From Bog-105 sp965277855 (GTDB lineage Bacteria > Acidobacteriota > Terriglobia > Bryobacterales > Bryobacteraceae), in assembly GCA_965277855.1 (NCBI GenBank), contig OZ255847.1, positions 3,286,001 through 3,350,000 of the forward strand: DNA of 64,000 nt, written 5' to 3'. This document shows, piece by piece, positions 16,511-25,899 of the stretch; the stretch's first letter is position 1, and each line of letters starts with the position of its first letter. The notes beneath the pieces were generated by a model. That model was not told the DNA's origin. It did not search any database and saw nothing but the letters and a program-made list of their open reading frames with translations. Both the position numbers and the translations under genes were made by a program.

Positions 16511-17797
16511 TTGCGTATTCAATTCGAGTTGCGTAAAATTACGGCGCTGATACGTGCTGACAGGGGCGCGCTGCTCGTCGTGACAGCTCTGCTGTTCAGC
16601 GTTTCGCTGGCCTGCACCACGGAATCCGGAGTTGTTCTTCCGCAGGCGTATGTAGCTCCAATGACGGTGAATGTCCGTTCGCAGCTCAATCAAAAGAACA
16701 GTACGGTCGTGGTTTTGAAGCATGGTGACCGTGTCGGCATTGTGGACGTTCGACGCCGCTATATCAAAGTGCGGACTGCTAAAGGGGCAGAAGGATGGGT
16801 CGATTCATTCGATCTTTTGCGGCCGCAGGATATGGAGCGAATTAATCGCGAGAGGGCGCAAGCTCGCGCGCTTCCAGTAGAGGCGTATGCGACCGCGTAC
16901 GAGAGCCTGAATATTCATCTCGATCCGAGTCGCGTTTCTCCCGCATTCGCACAGATACCGGAAGGCGGCCCGGTCAGCATACTGGCCCGTAAGGTGACGC
17001 CCAAAGCTACTTTGGCTAACCGCTCGCCGGTGCTCTTTGAAAAACCCAAGTTACCGGTGCGGGAAAAAAGACACAAGAGTGTGAATGTGCTGCGGCCTCC
17101 GATGCCTGCTCCGCCGGGAGTTCCTTTGGATTGGGAGACGGCCTTGGGAAGTGGAGAGAGAAGCGAAAGCGAGGACGCGCCGGCAGACGTGTCGAAGAAG
17201 GGCAAGTCAACTAAACCAGAAACGCCACCCGTTATGGAAGCCTGGACCCTGGTGCGAACAAAGAATCAGGAGACGGGTTGGGTACTGTCGCGCAACTTAA
17301 TGATGTCGATTCCGGACGATGTGGCGCAATATGCCGAAGGCAAGCACATCACGTCCTATTTCGATTTGGGCATCATCAACGACGATGAACGCGGGCCCAA
17401 ACACAACTGGCTCTGGACGACGATTTCGGGAGCCGAAGCTTTTGACTTCGACTCGTGGCGCGTATTTCTCTGGAACCGTCACCGGCATCGTTATGAAACC
17501 TCTTACCGGATGCGGCAGGTAGAAGGATATTTTCCAGTGCGCGTGGATCCTGGCGCTGCGACTTCGTTAGCGCGTACGTTTCATCTGGTCACCAAGGATG
17601 AAGACGGGCACTATCGAGAGCGAACGTATAATTTCGACGGCACGAGAGTCCATCTTGCTGGTGTGGAAAATTATCCACCCGAAGGAGCCGTCAATCGCGA
17701 TGCCGAGCAAGCCACGAAGAAGGATGCTGGCGCGAGTGCTTCCTGGCTGAAACGCGAGTGGACTGCTTTGAAGCAGCGCTTGTCTGGTAGCCGCTAA
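16511..17797 (+). CDS. Exported SH3-domain protein, probable lipoprotein
   Basis: A 428-residue protein of unknown function. A hydrophobic segment at residues 19-34 ends in SLAC, a near-lipobox, so surface or periplasmic anchoring is likely. A bacterial SH3 domain covers about 50-105 (MTVNVRSQLNQKNSTVVVLKHGD, GWVDSFDLL in parts). A second SH3-like segment is at about 245-275 (ETGWVLSRNLMM). A proline-rich linker of about 50 residues separates them, and a C-terminal region at 290-390 is unrecognised. The assigned start is a TTG; no in-frame ATG gives the signal segment. It overlaps the next gene tail to tail by four bases. Confidence 0.7.
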   Translation: MRIQFELRKITALIRADRGALLVVTALLFSVSLACTTESGVVLPQAYVAPMTVNVRSQLNQKNSTVVVLKHGDRVGIVDVRRRYIKVRTAKGAEGWVDSFDLLRPQDMERINRERAQARALPVEAYATAYESLNIHLDPSRVSPAFAQIPEGGPVSILARKVTPKATLANRSPVLFEKPKLPVREKRHKSVNVLRPPMPAPPGVPLDWETALGSGERSESEDAPADVSKKGKSTKPETPPVMEAWTLVRTKNQETGWVLSRNLMMSIPDDVAQYAEGKHITSYFDLGIINDDERGPKHNWLWTTISGAEAFDFDSWRVFLWNRHRHRYETSYRMRQVEGYFPVRVDPGAATSLARTFHLVTKDEDGHYRERTYNFDGTRVHLAGVENYPPEGAVNRDAEQATKKDAGASASWLKREWTALKQRLSGSR

Positions 17798-18570
17798 GTC
17801 TCGTCAATTCTACCGGTGATCTCGACGCGGTCCATGGCGAGAAACTGTTTGACGTGCGGATGGGTGCAGGTTTCCAGTTTGTTCACCGGGCCGAAGTAGA
17901 TCGCTTCGCCTTTGTAGAGAAACATCACCGTGTCGGCGACTTTCCACATGAGGTCGAGGTCGTGCGTCACGACGACGGCCGTCAATTTCATATCTTTCTT
18001 GAGCCGGAGCATCAGGTTGCCTAAGTGATCGGACATGATCGGGTCAACCATCGTCGTAGGCTCGTCGTAGAGGATACATTCCGGGTGAGAAGCGAGTGCG
18101 CGAGCAATAGCGACAGCGCGTTTGTAGCCGGTGGCGAGGTCTCCGGGATACGAATCCTTGACCTGTTCGAGATCCACTTTGCGCAGCAGATCATTTACCA
18201 CGTCCTCTTTGCTTTGCTCGGTCTGGTCGTCGCGTGTTTCGAGCGAAAACTCGACATTTTCGCCTACCGTTAGAGAGTCGAAGAGCGCACCCGACTGAAA
18301 CACCATGGTGACCTTGCGCCGTATGTGGCTCAGTTCAGCCTCCGACATGTGAGTGATGTCGGTGTGCGCCACAATGACCTGACCGCTGTCGGGCTGGAGG
18401 AATCCCATGATGTGACCGAGGCTGACCGATTTACCGACGCCGCTCCGGCCGATTATGGCGAGTGTCTGGCCTTCATCGAGATAAAAACTGACATTCTTCA
18501 AAACCGGATGATCGAAGGTTTTCGAGACGTCGCGGAATTCGATGTAGTGTGGAAATTCTTCGTCCGCCAT
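17794..18570 (-). CDS. MlaF-like ABC transporter ATP-binding protein
   Basis: A 258-residue ATPase of the MlaF/Ttg2A type, which powers lipid transport across the envelope with MlaE and an MCE protein. Walker A is GRSGVGKS, the Q loop lies in MVFQSGALFDSLTVGENV, and Walker B is CILYDEPT. The signature motif, normally LSGGM or similar, reads LATGYKRAVAIARAL, so its serine is replaced. No permease or MCE gene is adjacent; the upstream overlapping gene is mobA (TGATG junction). The transporter partner must be elsewhere. Confidence 0.82.
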   Translation of the reverse strand: MADEEFPHYIEFRDVSKTFDHPVLKNVSFYLDEGQTLAIIGRSGVGKSVSLGHIMGFLQPDSGQVIVAHTDITHMSEAELSHIRRKVTMVFQSGALFDSLTVGENVEFSLETRDDQTEQSKEDVVNDLLRKVDLEQVKDSYPGDLATGYKRAVAIARALASHPECILYDEPTTMVDPIMSDHLGNLMLRLKKDMKLTAVVVTHDLDLMWKVADTVMFLYKGEAIYFGPVNKLETCTHPHVKQFLAMDRVEITGRIDET

Positions 18571-19181
18571 CAGGAGGGCGCTACTACCTTCCTGGCGGAT
18601 TCTTGCACATCGTCAATCGGATCACTTAGCCACGCAGCCCATTCCTGAGGCGTATTCACGTTGGGGACCGGTTGGCCAAGCGCCACAATCTGTGCTCCTA
18701 CGTCGTGGACAAGATCGAGCAGGCAGAGATGACGCACGTTAAGCGCTCGCTGTACGGTCGGCAGGCACTCAGTGCGCCAGACTCCGCAGAGCGGCTGGAT
18801 GTGACCGGATGCATCCTGACAGACGACGCACGAGGCGCGACTTTCCTGCGCACGGGCAAGCAGTTGAGTGAGCCACTCGCACTGCAGCCCGGGCATGTCA
18901 CAGGCAACGATGATGTTCCATTCGCCCCGCCGGGACGCCAAGGCGGCTTCGATACCGGCTAATGGCCCCAGAGAGGGACGAAGATCGTCGAGGCGCTCGA
19001 AGCCCAGGTCGGAATAACGATGAGATTCCCCGACCAACGCCAAATTCTTTGCGACAGAACTCACCTTGGCGGCCACATCTTCTACAAGGAGATGAGAAGC
19101 GAGAGGCAAGCGCGCTTTGTCGCGGCCCATGCGCCTGCTGCGACCGCCCACCAGTACGAAGCCCGCCACGCGCATTCCCAA
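18570..19181 (-). CDS. mobA: Molybdenum cofactor guanylyltransferase
   Basis: Transfers GMP from GTP to molybdopterin to form the MGD cofactor. The 203-residue protein has the signature VLVGGRSRRMGRDKARLP at the N-terminus (GTP binding), followed by GPLAGIEAAL and the metal-binding VACDMPGL. The length is normal. It is translationally coupled to the MlaF-like gene, with no functional link that I know. Confidence 0.88.
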   Translation of the reverse strand: MGMRVAGFVLVGGRSRRMGRDKARLPLASHLLVEDVAAKVSSVAKNLALVGESHRYSDLGFERLDDLRPSLGPLAGIEAALASRRGEWNIIVACDMPGLQCEWLTQLLARAQESRASCVVCQDASGHIQPLCGVWRTECLPTVQRALNVRHLCLLDLVHDVGAQIVALGQPVPNVNTPQEWAAWLSDPIDDVQESARKVVAPS

Positions 19182-19312
19182 TTATTACACTGGGTTAGCC
19201 GATTTCCGGGTATAATCGAGGAAACAAACTGAGGGTCTTTTGTCTTTATGTGCCCAGGAACTCGGACAGCTTTCGGGTCGGCATCTTTGGCTGAATCGGC
19301 CGGTTTGGAGGA

Positions 19313-20917
19313 GTGAATTTAGCCTGGCATTCGCTAATACCCATGCTTCGCCTCCCCCTGTGTTCAGCGCCAATACTGGCGGTCGTCTCCCTGCTGCTGT
19401 GGCCGGCATCGTTCGCACATGGTCAAGCGGGAGCTCCGGCCCATGTGCAAGCCATTCGATTCTGGTCGTTTGGTGATGTAACGCGAGTAGCGATTCAGAC
19501 CGACGGCGATTACAAGCTATTTTCCGATCAGATTGAAAAACCGCCTCGCGTCTATTTTGATTTAACCGGTTTGCGACCACCTTCCGCCGCTCATCGTGGA
19601 GTGCAGGTGGTCGAGATCAAAGATCGCCTGGTGAAGCAGATTCGCGTAGCGGAAGTGAGTCCCGGCAAGACGCGTGTGGTCTTCGATCTGGAATGCCCGG
19701 TTGAGGTTGTTTCTTCGCAATTGGTGAACCCGGACCGCTTGATGATCGAGCTTCGTCCGAAGAGCGCGGTGAAGCCGACGGTGTCGCTCGCCCGCAGCTC
19801 GAGCGGTTCGGAAAAGGTTGATTTAGGAAAAGCGGGTGAGGGCGGGAATGCTCCGAGCTCGCTGCTCGAGAGCGCCGCTCCGGCTGTTGCGAGTTCGGAA
19901 AAACCAGGTGCGAAGAAAGCCTCGGATGCCAAGCGGCCGGTGGTGGTTGTGGCCAATAAAGCCACTACCCCGACGGACGTCCGGCAAAGCGAGCCGGCCC
20001 GAGAGCAGGTTGCGCCGCCAACATCGTCACCCTCTGATCCTCACACTTCTTCGGTCCCGCCCGTGGTTGGGGATGAAGCCGATCACTCCGAAGGCGCCGC
20101 GGCACCCGTGAATGGCACCCCTGAAGCCGCTCCCGTAAATCGTACGCGCGGCACGATTTCCGCGGCGAAGCGCGACAGCGGGGGTGATCGATCGCTGGTC
20201 CGTGTCCTGGGCCTGAAACTCGGCCGCGTGGTGATCGATGCGGGACATGGCGGCCATGATACCGGCACTATCGGCCCGAATGGCTTGATGGAGAAAGATC
20301 TGGTGCTCGATGTTGCTCTGCGCCTGGGCAAGCTGATCACGAAACAACTGGGCGCGGAAGTGATTTACACTCGTTCAGCCGATGTGTTCATTCCGCTCGA
20401 GCAGCGAACGCGCATCGCTAATCATGAAAAAGCCGATCTGTTCATTTCGATTCATGCGAACTCTTCGCCGGAATCAAGCGCTACGGGTGTCGAGACGTTT
20501 TACTTCAATCTAACTTCGGATCGAGTCGGACTGGACCTGGCGACGCGCGAGAACGCGACTTCACTCAGTTCGATTTCAGACCTTAACGACCTTTTGCACA
20601 AAGCAGTACTCGAGAACAAATTGGAGGAGTCGCGCGAGTTTGCGCAGAAGGTGCAAACAGCGCTCTGGTCGACATCGCTCAAGATGAATTCCCAATCGCG
20701 TGATCGCGGTATCCGGCAGGCGCCTTTCGTTGTTCTGATCGGAGCGAGCATGCCCTCGATACTGGCTGAGATTGGGTTCGTATCGAATCCGCACGACGAG
20801 CGCCTGATGAAACGAGTCGATCAACGGCAGAAAATTGCGGAGGCGTTGTTAAAAGGTATTTCGCAATATGCCAGCACCTTGAGCCACGTCCAGATTGCGC
20901 GGGCTGGCGCAGAGTAG
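19313..20917 (+). CDS. N-acetylmuramoyl-L-alanine amidase with AMIN domain
   Basis: An AmiC-type zinc amidase that splits septal peptidoglycan in the periplasm. After a signal peptide (about residues 10-38), an AMIN domain covers about 43-150 and targets the protein to the wall. A linker rich in proline, serine and alanine covers 150-295, and the Amidase_3 domain covers about 303-525. Zinc ligands are visible as His in IDAGHGGHDTG, Glu in GLMEKDLV and His in ISIHANSS; the catalytic Glu is in LAEIGFVSN. The GTG at 19313 directly abuts GGAGGA, which is too close for normal initiation, so ATG 19343 may be the true start. Confidence 0.9.
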   Translation: MNLAWHSLIPMLRLPLCSAPILAVVSLLLWPASFAHGQAGAPAHVQAIRFWSFGDVTRVAIQTDGDYKLFSDQIEKPPRVYFDLTGLRPPSAAHRGVQVVEIKDRLVKQIRVAEVSPGKTRVVFDLECPVEVVSSQLVNPDRLMIELRPKSAVKPTVSLARSSSGSEKVDLGKAGEGGNAPSSLLESAAPAVASSEKPGAKKASDAKRPVVVVANKATTPTDVRQSEPAREQVAPPTSSPSDPHTSSVPPVVGDEADHSEGAAAPVNGTPEAAPVNRTRGTISAAKRDSGGDRSLVRVLGLKLGRVVIDAGHGGHDTGTIGPNGLMEKDLVLDVALRLGKLITKQLGAEVIYTRSADVFIPLEQRTRIANHEKADLFISIHANSSPESSATGVETFYFNLTSDRVGLDLATRENATSLSSISDLNDLLHKAVLENKLEESREFAQKVQTALWSTSLKMNSQSRDRGIRQAPFVVLIGASMPSILAEIGFVSNPHDERLMKRVDQRQKIAEALLKGISQYASTLSHVQIARAGAE

Positions 20918-20921
20918 TTCA

Positions 20922-20941
20922 AGCCGGCCGAAAGGCTGGCT
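20922..20941. terminator. GNRA-capped hairpin between convergent genes
   Basis: AGCCGGCC and GGCTGGCT enclose the tetraloop GAAA, with one G-T wobble pair. It lies between the amidase stop (20917) and the restored stop of the opposite gene (20953), so it is a likely shared terminator. Confidence 0.55.
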
Positions 20942-20952
20942 GTAGGGAATGT

Positions 20953-21419
20953 TTATTCGACGTCGTCGAAGCGGACCTTAGTGAACTCGAGCGCTTCTCT
21001 TTCCATCGGAGCCGCGGAGTGGCCGAACGTGATGCATTCGGCGATGTAGGCTGACAGGAAATTCTGCATGCCACCGCATCTTTCATATGAGCTACATGTA
21101 CCAGCTCATGGGCGATCAACTTTTCGGCATTTCTGCGCTCAACGCGGATCGAAATGCCATAACCCAACGTAAGTCCTTCGGCGCCCGCTGTGAGACCGAT
21201 GGCTTTTGCCGCCAGACGCAGAGCTTCATCCTCCGGGAATGGAATTTCCGGTACAAGCAGGATGCGAACCCGATCCGGTAGCTTCACTCCGGCTTCGCGA
21301 GCCAGCTTTAATGCGTGATTGTCCAGAGGGAAGCCGTCACGTAGAACCCGGTGTTCCTGGTCGGCAGCCCAAACGGCGGATCGAGGGAGCAGCGCAGCCA
21401 GATTTTCATCGGGGCTCAT
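20953..21419 (-). pseudogene. HExxH zinc-peptidase-like protein, frameshifted
   Basis: A small predicted metalloprotein with the zinc motif HELVHVAH. As written, the frame after this motif continues as low-quality sequence to 20919. Restoring one base at about 21087-21088 changes HVAHMKD into HVAQYER and opens a good frame, GGMQNFLSAYIAEC, that ends at a stop at 20953, just outside the hairpin. That continuation looks like the natural C-terminus of such proteins. I therefore read a one-base deletion, real or a sequence error. The ATG 21419 overlaps the upstream stop (ATGA). The substrate is unknown. Confidence 0.65.
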
Positions 21420-21958
21420 GGCGATGCTTCCGGTTCGTTCACCAGCTCCACGGTCGTGCAATTCTCTCTTACGTCTGCAATCCTGAATTTTCTTGGTTGT
21501 TGCTTTTCGAGGCTATCGAGTTCCTCCAGGCACGCGCTTAAGGCAGCGCGGAGGCGGCTCACGTTATCGGCGTCGTTGTACCACTTCCTATAAACAACGG
21601 TCTCACCGATTTTTTTGGGTGTGTTGGACCAAGTGCTTCGTTCCCAACGCTGCAAATCAGCCAGCACACAGAGGAGGCGGGCGAAGTCTTGCCTATGCTC
21701 AAAGAGATCGCCGAGGAAAGTACTCAGCGCTACTTCGCTGATCAACTCAGGCAGCTCCGGATACAATTCGGCGGCTCCCGAATAGCCCCAACTCGCCACA
21801 TTCGGAATTAGAGCGAAGAAACCTAGCCGGGAGTGTCCAGGCGTGATGGCGCCGTGGACCCTACCGTCGTGGACGATCAGCCCCGGGTAGTCTTCCGTCA
21901 CCTTGAAGCCATCATCAGTATTCTCATTCGGCCTGAGGGTATCGATGGAATCGCTCAT
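21416..21958 (-). CDS. Hypothetical protein (180 aa) coupled to the peptidase-like gene
   Basis: I do not recognise this protein. It is soluble, with no signal peptide or membrane helix. The N-terminal half (about 20-70) is aromatic and glycine-containing (GLIVHDGRVHGAITPGHSRLG), and the C-terminal half is helical with charged residues (LRAALSACLEELDSLEKQQ). It shares an ATGA overlap with the downstream peptidase-like gene and lies 65 bases from the upstream 5'-nucleotidase gene, so the three probably form one transcript. Confidence 0.6.
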   Translation of the reverse strand: MSDSIDTLRPNENTDDGFKVTEDYPGLIVHDGRVHGAITPGHSRLGFFALIPNVASWGYSGAAELYPELPELISEVALSTFLGDLFEHRQDFARLLCVLADLQRWERSTWSNTPKKIGETVVYRKWYNDADNVSRLRAALSACLEELDSLEKQQPRKFRIADVRENCTTVELVNEPEASP

Positions 21959-22023
21959 TTCTCTTCACAAGTTTAGTTCCAGCCGCGATCTTGAGTTCAT
22001 TTCTGTCGCTGCGGCCGGGATAT

Positions 22024-22929
22024 TCACTGCGCGACAGAATTCAGCACCCGGGCTGTCGGCACAAATCTGGAGGCCGGCAAGCAGTGTGCGTCCTGGTCAT
22101 CGAAAAAGATATGCGCCCCGAACGCTCTTAATACTTCGTCTTTGGGTACGCCGCCCATAAAGAAGGCTTCGTCGACCCTCAGGTTCCAAGCGCGCAAAGT
22201 GCGAACCATCCTTTCATGAGCCGGGAAATTGCGCGCAGTGACGAGCGCTGTACGAATACGGCACGTTCCGTTCGATCGGGATTGTTCCTGCAGCAAGGCC
22301 ACAGCACGTAGTATCTTCGCCAAAGGGCCTTCCGGCAGCGGTCTTTGCGCATTTCGGATTTCATGTTGCAAGAACGCTTCGAGGCCTTGCGACCGGTAGA
22401 TCTGCTCCGCCTCATCAGAAAACAAAACGGCGTTGCCATCGAAGGCCACTCTGAGTTCTTGCACCGGGGTGCTCTCATCAGCTGGACCGCAATAGATAAG
22501 ACCGGCGGCAACTCCTGTGTTAGCGGCGGCCTGCACATCGTCTTTCGAGGCGGACAAAAACAGGTCAACCGAGAAAGCTGCGAGATAGGGGGCCATGCTT
22601 GCGCCGCCGGTAAGCGCCGCCCTTGTTATATCGAGACCATAGTGTTGGATCGAGTTGAAGATACGCAAGCTGGTATCGGCGCTGTTGCGCGACATTACAA
22701 CCACCTCGGCGCGCCGTTCGGTCGGAGCGTCTGCCTTGAAACGTAAGATCATCTGGGCCAGAGGAAATCCTGCACCTTTCGGCAAGGGCTCCTGCTCATG
22801 CTCAAGCTGATAGGCTGAGTACGCTTCCAGACCAGCGGTTTCAAATATCCGGTCCTCTCGCGACAAATCGAAGAGCGCTCTGGACGAAATCCCAATCACC
22901 AGGGACTTCGAGAGATCTACCGGCATCAT
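22024..22929 (-). CDS. Cytosolic 5'-nucleotidase (NT5C1 family)
   Basis: A 301-residue protein of the 5'-nucleotidase family first known from vertebrate NT5C1, which hydrolyses AMP or IMP. Family hallmarks are LVIGISSRALFDL at the N-terminus, the segment VVVMSRNSADTSLRIFNSI, LTGGASMAPYLAAF, and the C-terminal FFDDQDAHC. I start at ATG 22929, preceded by GGAGG about eight bases upstream; the frame is open to 23067 without a ribosome-binding site. It is the first gene of the minus-strand operon and is divergent from the hen1 remnant, with 179 bases between them. Confidence 0.83.
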   Translation of the reverse strand: MMPVDLSKSLVIGISSRALFDLSREDRIFETAGLEAYSAYQLEHEQEPLPKGAGFPLAQMILRFKADAPTERRAEVVVMSRNSADTSLRIFNSIQHYGLDITRAALTGGASMAPYLAAFSVDLFLSASKDDVQAAANTGVAAGLIYCGPADESTPVQELRVAFDGNAVLFSDEAEQIYRSQGLEAFLQHEIRNAQRPLPEGPLAKILRAVALLQEQSRSNGTCRIRTALVTARNFPAHERMVRTLRAWNLRVDEAFFMGGVPKDEVLRAFGAHIFFDDQDAHCLPASRFVPTARVLNSVAQ

Positions 22930-23108
22930 CGTGCCCCTCCTGCCTGGTGCTTGAGGCACGTTGGACGAAAGTTGTTTCGAAGCTGAAAAGCCATGGTAAT
23001 CGGAGTAGTGGCGCGCTGAGTCGAAGTTCTCACAAACGACTGCGGTCCGCCCCGGAAGTCCGAACATGCGCTGGGTCGGAGGGTGAGGACGCTCAATATA
23101 CTCGAAGA

Positions 23109-23711
23109 GTGCCTTTGACCATCAGCGCAGAGATATCGGGCACAAATCTGGGCTATTTGCTGCACAAGAATCCCGCACATACACATTCATTTGAAATGCC
23201 GTTCGGACGCGCTCACGTGTTCTATCCGGAATTGAGCGAGAGCCGGAGCCGAGCTGCGCTGCTACTCGATGTTGACCCGGTTGCCCTTGTGCGAGGGCGC
23301 TCGCATTCCGCGGAAAACTCGCTCCATCAATATGTGAACGATCGCCCCTATGCTGCATCGTCTTTTCTAAGCGTGGCGATGGCGCGTGTTTTGGGGAGCG
23401 CGATGAACGGCCGCAGCAAGGAACGGCAGGAACTCGCCGAAACGCCCGTATCATTTGAGGCGATGATCACGGCGGTGCCGTGCCGGGGCGAATCTGATTT
23501 GCTTACTCGATTATTCGAACCGCTAGGCTACCAAGTCGAGGCAAAACACTACAACCTTGATGACAAATTCTTGGAATGGGGACCCGGTCCGTACCATACG
23601 ATTCGCATCCGCAAGACCGTTCGATTGCAAGATCTGTTGACGCATATCTATGTCATGGTTCCGGTGCTCGACTCTGAGAAGCATTATTGGGTCGGCGACG
23701 AAGCCGAATGA
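23109..23711 (+). pseudogene. hen1: Hen1 N-terminal domain, truncated 3' half
   Basis: The protein matches the N-terminal ligase-activating domain of bacterial Hen1, the 2'-O-methyltransferase that with Pnkp repairs cut RNAs. Shared motifs are LGYLLHKNPAH, SFEMPFGRAHVFYPE, LLLDVDPVALVRG, LHQYVNDRPYAASSFLSVA and LAETP, then CRGES, LFEPLGYQVEA and DSEKHYWVGDE. Full Hen1 is about 460-480 residues; here it stops after about 200, exactly where the methyltransferase half should begin, and a fragment of another gene on the other strand begins at once. No pnkp is seen. GTG 23109 or TTG 23115 is the start. The remaining domain is uninterrupted and could still be made. Confidence 0.75.
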
Positions 23712-23717
23712 CACGCC

Positions 23718-23867
23718 CTAGGGGGTTTTCAAGCTTGAATCGGTAATGGCAGCCATTCCCGGAATGTCGGAAACGAGATTGGTTTGAGAAAAGGTGTTCG
23801 CGAAAAGCGGGCACACACAAAACGCCAGCGAGATAGCCGGCCAACATGCAACACGTGGCATCTTCAT
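23718..23867 (-). pseudogene. 5' fragment of a TIGR03118-type exported protein
   Basis: An ATG at 23865-23867 with AGGGAG upstream opens a signal peptide (about residues 5-24) followed by FSQTNLVSDIPGMAAITDSS, then LKTP and a TAG stop. This resembles the N-terminus of TIGR03118 proteins (QTNLVSD-PG-AA-TD-LKNPWG), where the stop takes the place of the conserved Trp codon. Homology fades within about four codons after the stop, at the end of the hen1 frame. I infer a gene cut by the same rearrangement as hen1. The bases 23868-24008 show no gene. Confidence 0.55.
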
Positions 23868-24008
23868 AGAGACTCCCTGGTCGTTAGATAAAGTCCCTGC
23901 CGGTTCTACTTCACTATTTCTATGTGAATTGCTCGTGTAAGTACCAGGGCGTCAAGCGCAGTACTTGCAATGTTGTTTGGCAGACCTAAGTGAATGCCTG
24001 CTTCAGAT

Positions 24009-25820
24009 TTACTCGCCGGAATCGCTGCTGACTTTCAATACCGCCAGAAACGCTTCCTGCGGAATCTCCACGCGACCCACGCGCTTCATGCGTCGCTTGC
24101 CTTCTTTCTGCTTCTCGAGCAGTTTTCGTTTGCGGGAGATGTCTCCGCCGTAACACTTCGCGAGCACGTTTTTGCGCATCGCGGCAATCGTCTCGCGGGC
24201 AATAATCTTGTTGCCGATAGCTGCCTGCAAAGCCACTTCGAACATCTGCCGCGGGATGAGTTTGCGCAGGCGTTCAATCAAAATCTTGCCGCGTTCGTAG
24301 GCGAAATCGCGATGAACAATCATCGAAAGTGCGTCGACCGGCTCGCCCGCCACGAGCACGTCCATTTTCACCATCGGCGAAGTGCGGTGACCGGAGAGAT
24401 GATAATCGAGCGAAGCATAGCCGCGTGAAGCCGACTTCAAGCGGTCATAAAAATCAAGCACAATCTCGTTCAGCGGCAACTCATACAGCAGCAGCACGCG
24501 GCTGCCGCCGATGTATTCGAATTTCTTCTGTACGCCGCGCTTTTCTTCCACCAGCTTCAGCACCTCGCCGATGAAATCTTCGCGCGTGATCACCGTGGCA
24601 TCAATAATCGGTTCTTCGATCTTCTCGATACTCGACGGATCAGGAAACTTCTGCGGATTATCGACGTCGATCACCTCGCCACCGGTCGTCGTAATGCGAT
24701 ACCGCACGCCGGGCGCAGTGGTAATCAGATCGATTTGAAACTCGCGCTCTAAACGCTCCTGAATAATCTCCAGATGGAGCAATCCGAGGAACCCGCAACG
24801 AAAGCCGAAGCCAAGCGCCGCCGAATGCTCGGGTTCGAAATTGAATGCACTGTCATTCAGGCGCAGCTTTTCGAGTGCGTCGCGCAGCAGGCCATGTTCG
24901 TGGGATTCAACCGGATACAACCCCGCGAAAACCATCGGCATGATCTCCTGGAACCCTGGCAAAGGCTCCACGGAAAGATCTTTCTCATCCATGATGGTGT
25001 CGCCGATCTTCGCATCGGAGACGGTTTTGATGTTGCAGAAAACGAAGCCCGCTTCGCCCGCACCCAGTTCATCGCACGGCACAGGCTTAGGCGATTGAAA
25101 ACCCAAACCTTCCACTTCATGAGTGCTTCCGTTCGACCAGAGTCGAACCTTCTGCCCTTTCCGGAGCGTGCCATCGACGATACGGGTGAGAATGATCACT
25201 CCGCGATAAGGATCGAACCAGGAGTCGAAGATGAGCGCACGCAGCGGCGCTTTGGGATCGCCTTTGGGCGGCGGCACGCGTCGCACAACCGCTTCTAAAA
25301 TATCCTTGATCCCGATTCCGTTTTTCGCGCTGGCCAGGATCGCGTCCGACGCGTCAAGACCCACCACCTGCTCAATCTGCTCGCGAATTCGTTCGGGCTC
25401 GGCCGACGGCAGGTCGATTTTATTGATCACCGGGATGATCTCGAGATCGTGATTGATGGCTAAATATGTATTAGCCAGAGTTTGCGCCTCGACTCCTTGC
25501 GAGGCATCCACTACCAGCAGCGTTCCCTCACAGGCTTGTAAGCTGCGCGAAACTTCATAAGTGAAATCGACGTGACCAGGAGTATCGATCAGGTTGAGTT
25601 CGTAGAGATTGCCATCGTCAGCTTGATAATTCAAGCGCACCGCATGAGCTTTGATGGTGATGCCGCGCTCGCGTTCGAGATCCATCGTGTCGAGCACCTG
25701 CGCCATCATCTCGCGCTGCGAGAGCGCGCCGGTGTACTCGAGAAGACGGTCGGCGATGGTCGATTTGCCGTGATCGATATGCGCAATGATGGAAAAATTC
25801 CGGATAAAGAGTGGATCCAT
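24009..25820 (-). CDS. lepA: Elongation factor 4 (LepA)
   Basis: A 603-residue translational GTPase that acts on ribosomes during elongation or biogenesis. G1 is AHIDHGKST, the switch region contains RERGITIKAH, G3 is DTPGHVDF and G4 is NKIDLP. The LepA-specific C-terminal domain carries RRMKRVGRVEIPQEAF. Length and domain order are normal. It is divergent from ribH. Confidence 0.98.
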   Translation of the reverse strand: MDPLFIRNFSIIAHIDHGKSTIADRLLEYTGALSQREMMAQVLDTMDLERERGITIKAHAVRLNYQADDGNLYELNLIDTPGHVDFTYEVSRSLQACEGTLLVVDASQGVEAQTLANTYLAINHDLEIIPVINKIDLPSAEPERIREQIEQVVGLDASDAILASAKNGIGIKDILEAVVRRVPPPKGDPKAPLRALIFDSWFDPYRGVIILTRIVDGTLRKGQKVRLWSNGSTHEVEGLGFQSPKPVPCDELGAGEAGFVFCNIKTVSDAKIGDTIMDEKDLSVEPLPGFQEIMPMVFAGLYPVESHEHGLLRDALEKLRLNDSAFNFEPEHSAALGFGFRCGFLGLLHLEIIQERLEREFQIDLITTAPGVRYRITTTGGEVIDVDNPQKFPDPSSIEKIEEPIIDATVITREDFIGEVLKLVEEKRGVQKKFEYIGGSRVLLLYELPLNEIVLDFYDRLKSASRGYASLDYHLSGHRTSPMVKMDVLVAGEPVDALSMIVHRDFAYERGKILIERLRKLIPRQMFEVALQAAIGNKIIARETIAAMRKNVLAKCYGGDISRKRKLLEKQKEGKRRMKRVGRVEIPQEAFLAVLKVSSDSGE

Positions 25821-25899
25821 GAATGCGCTAGACTGAGGGGGTAAAACTGGATTATCCCACAGCGAGTGCTTACGCCCCGCCGTTGTGTAAGCCCCTTCA

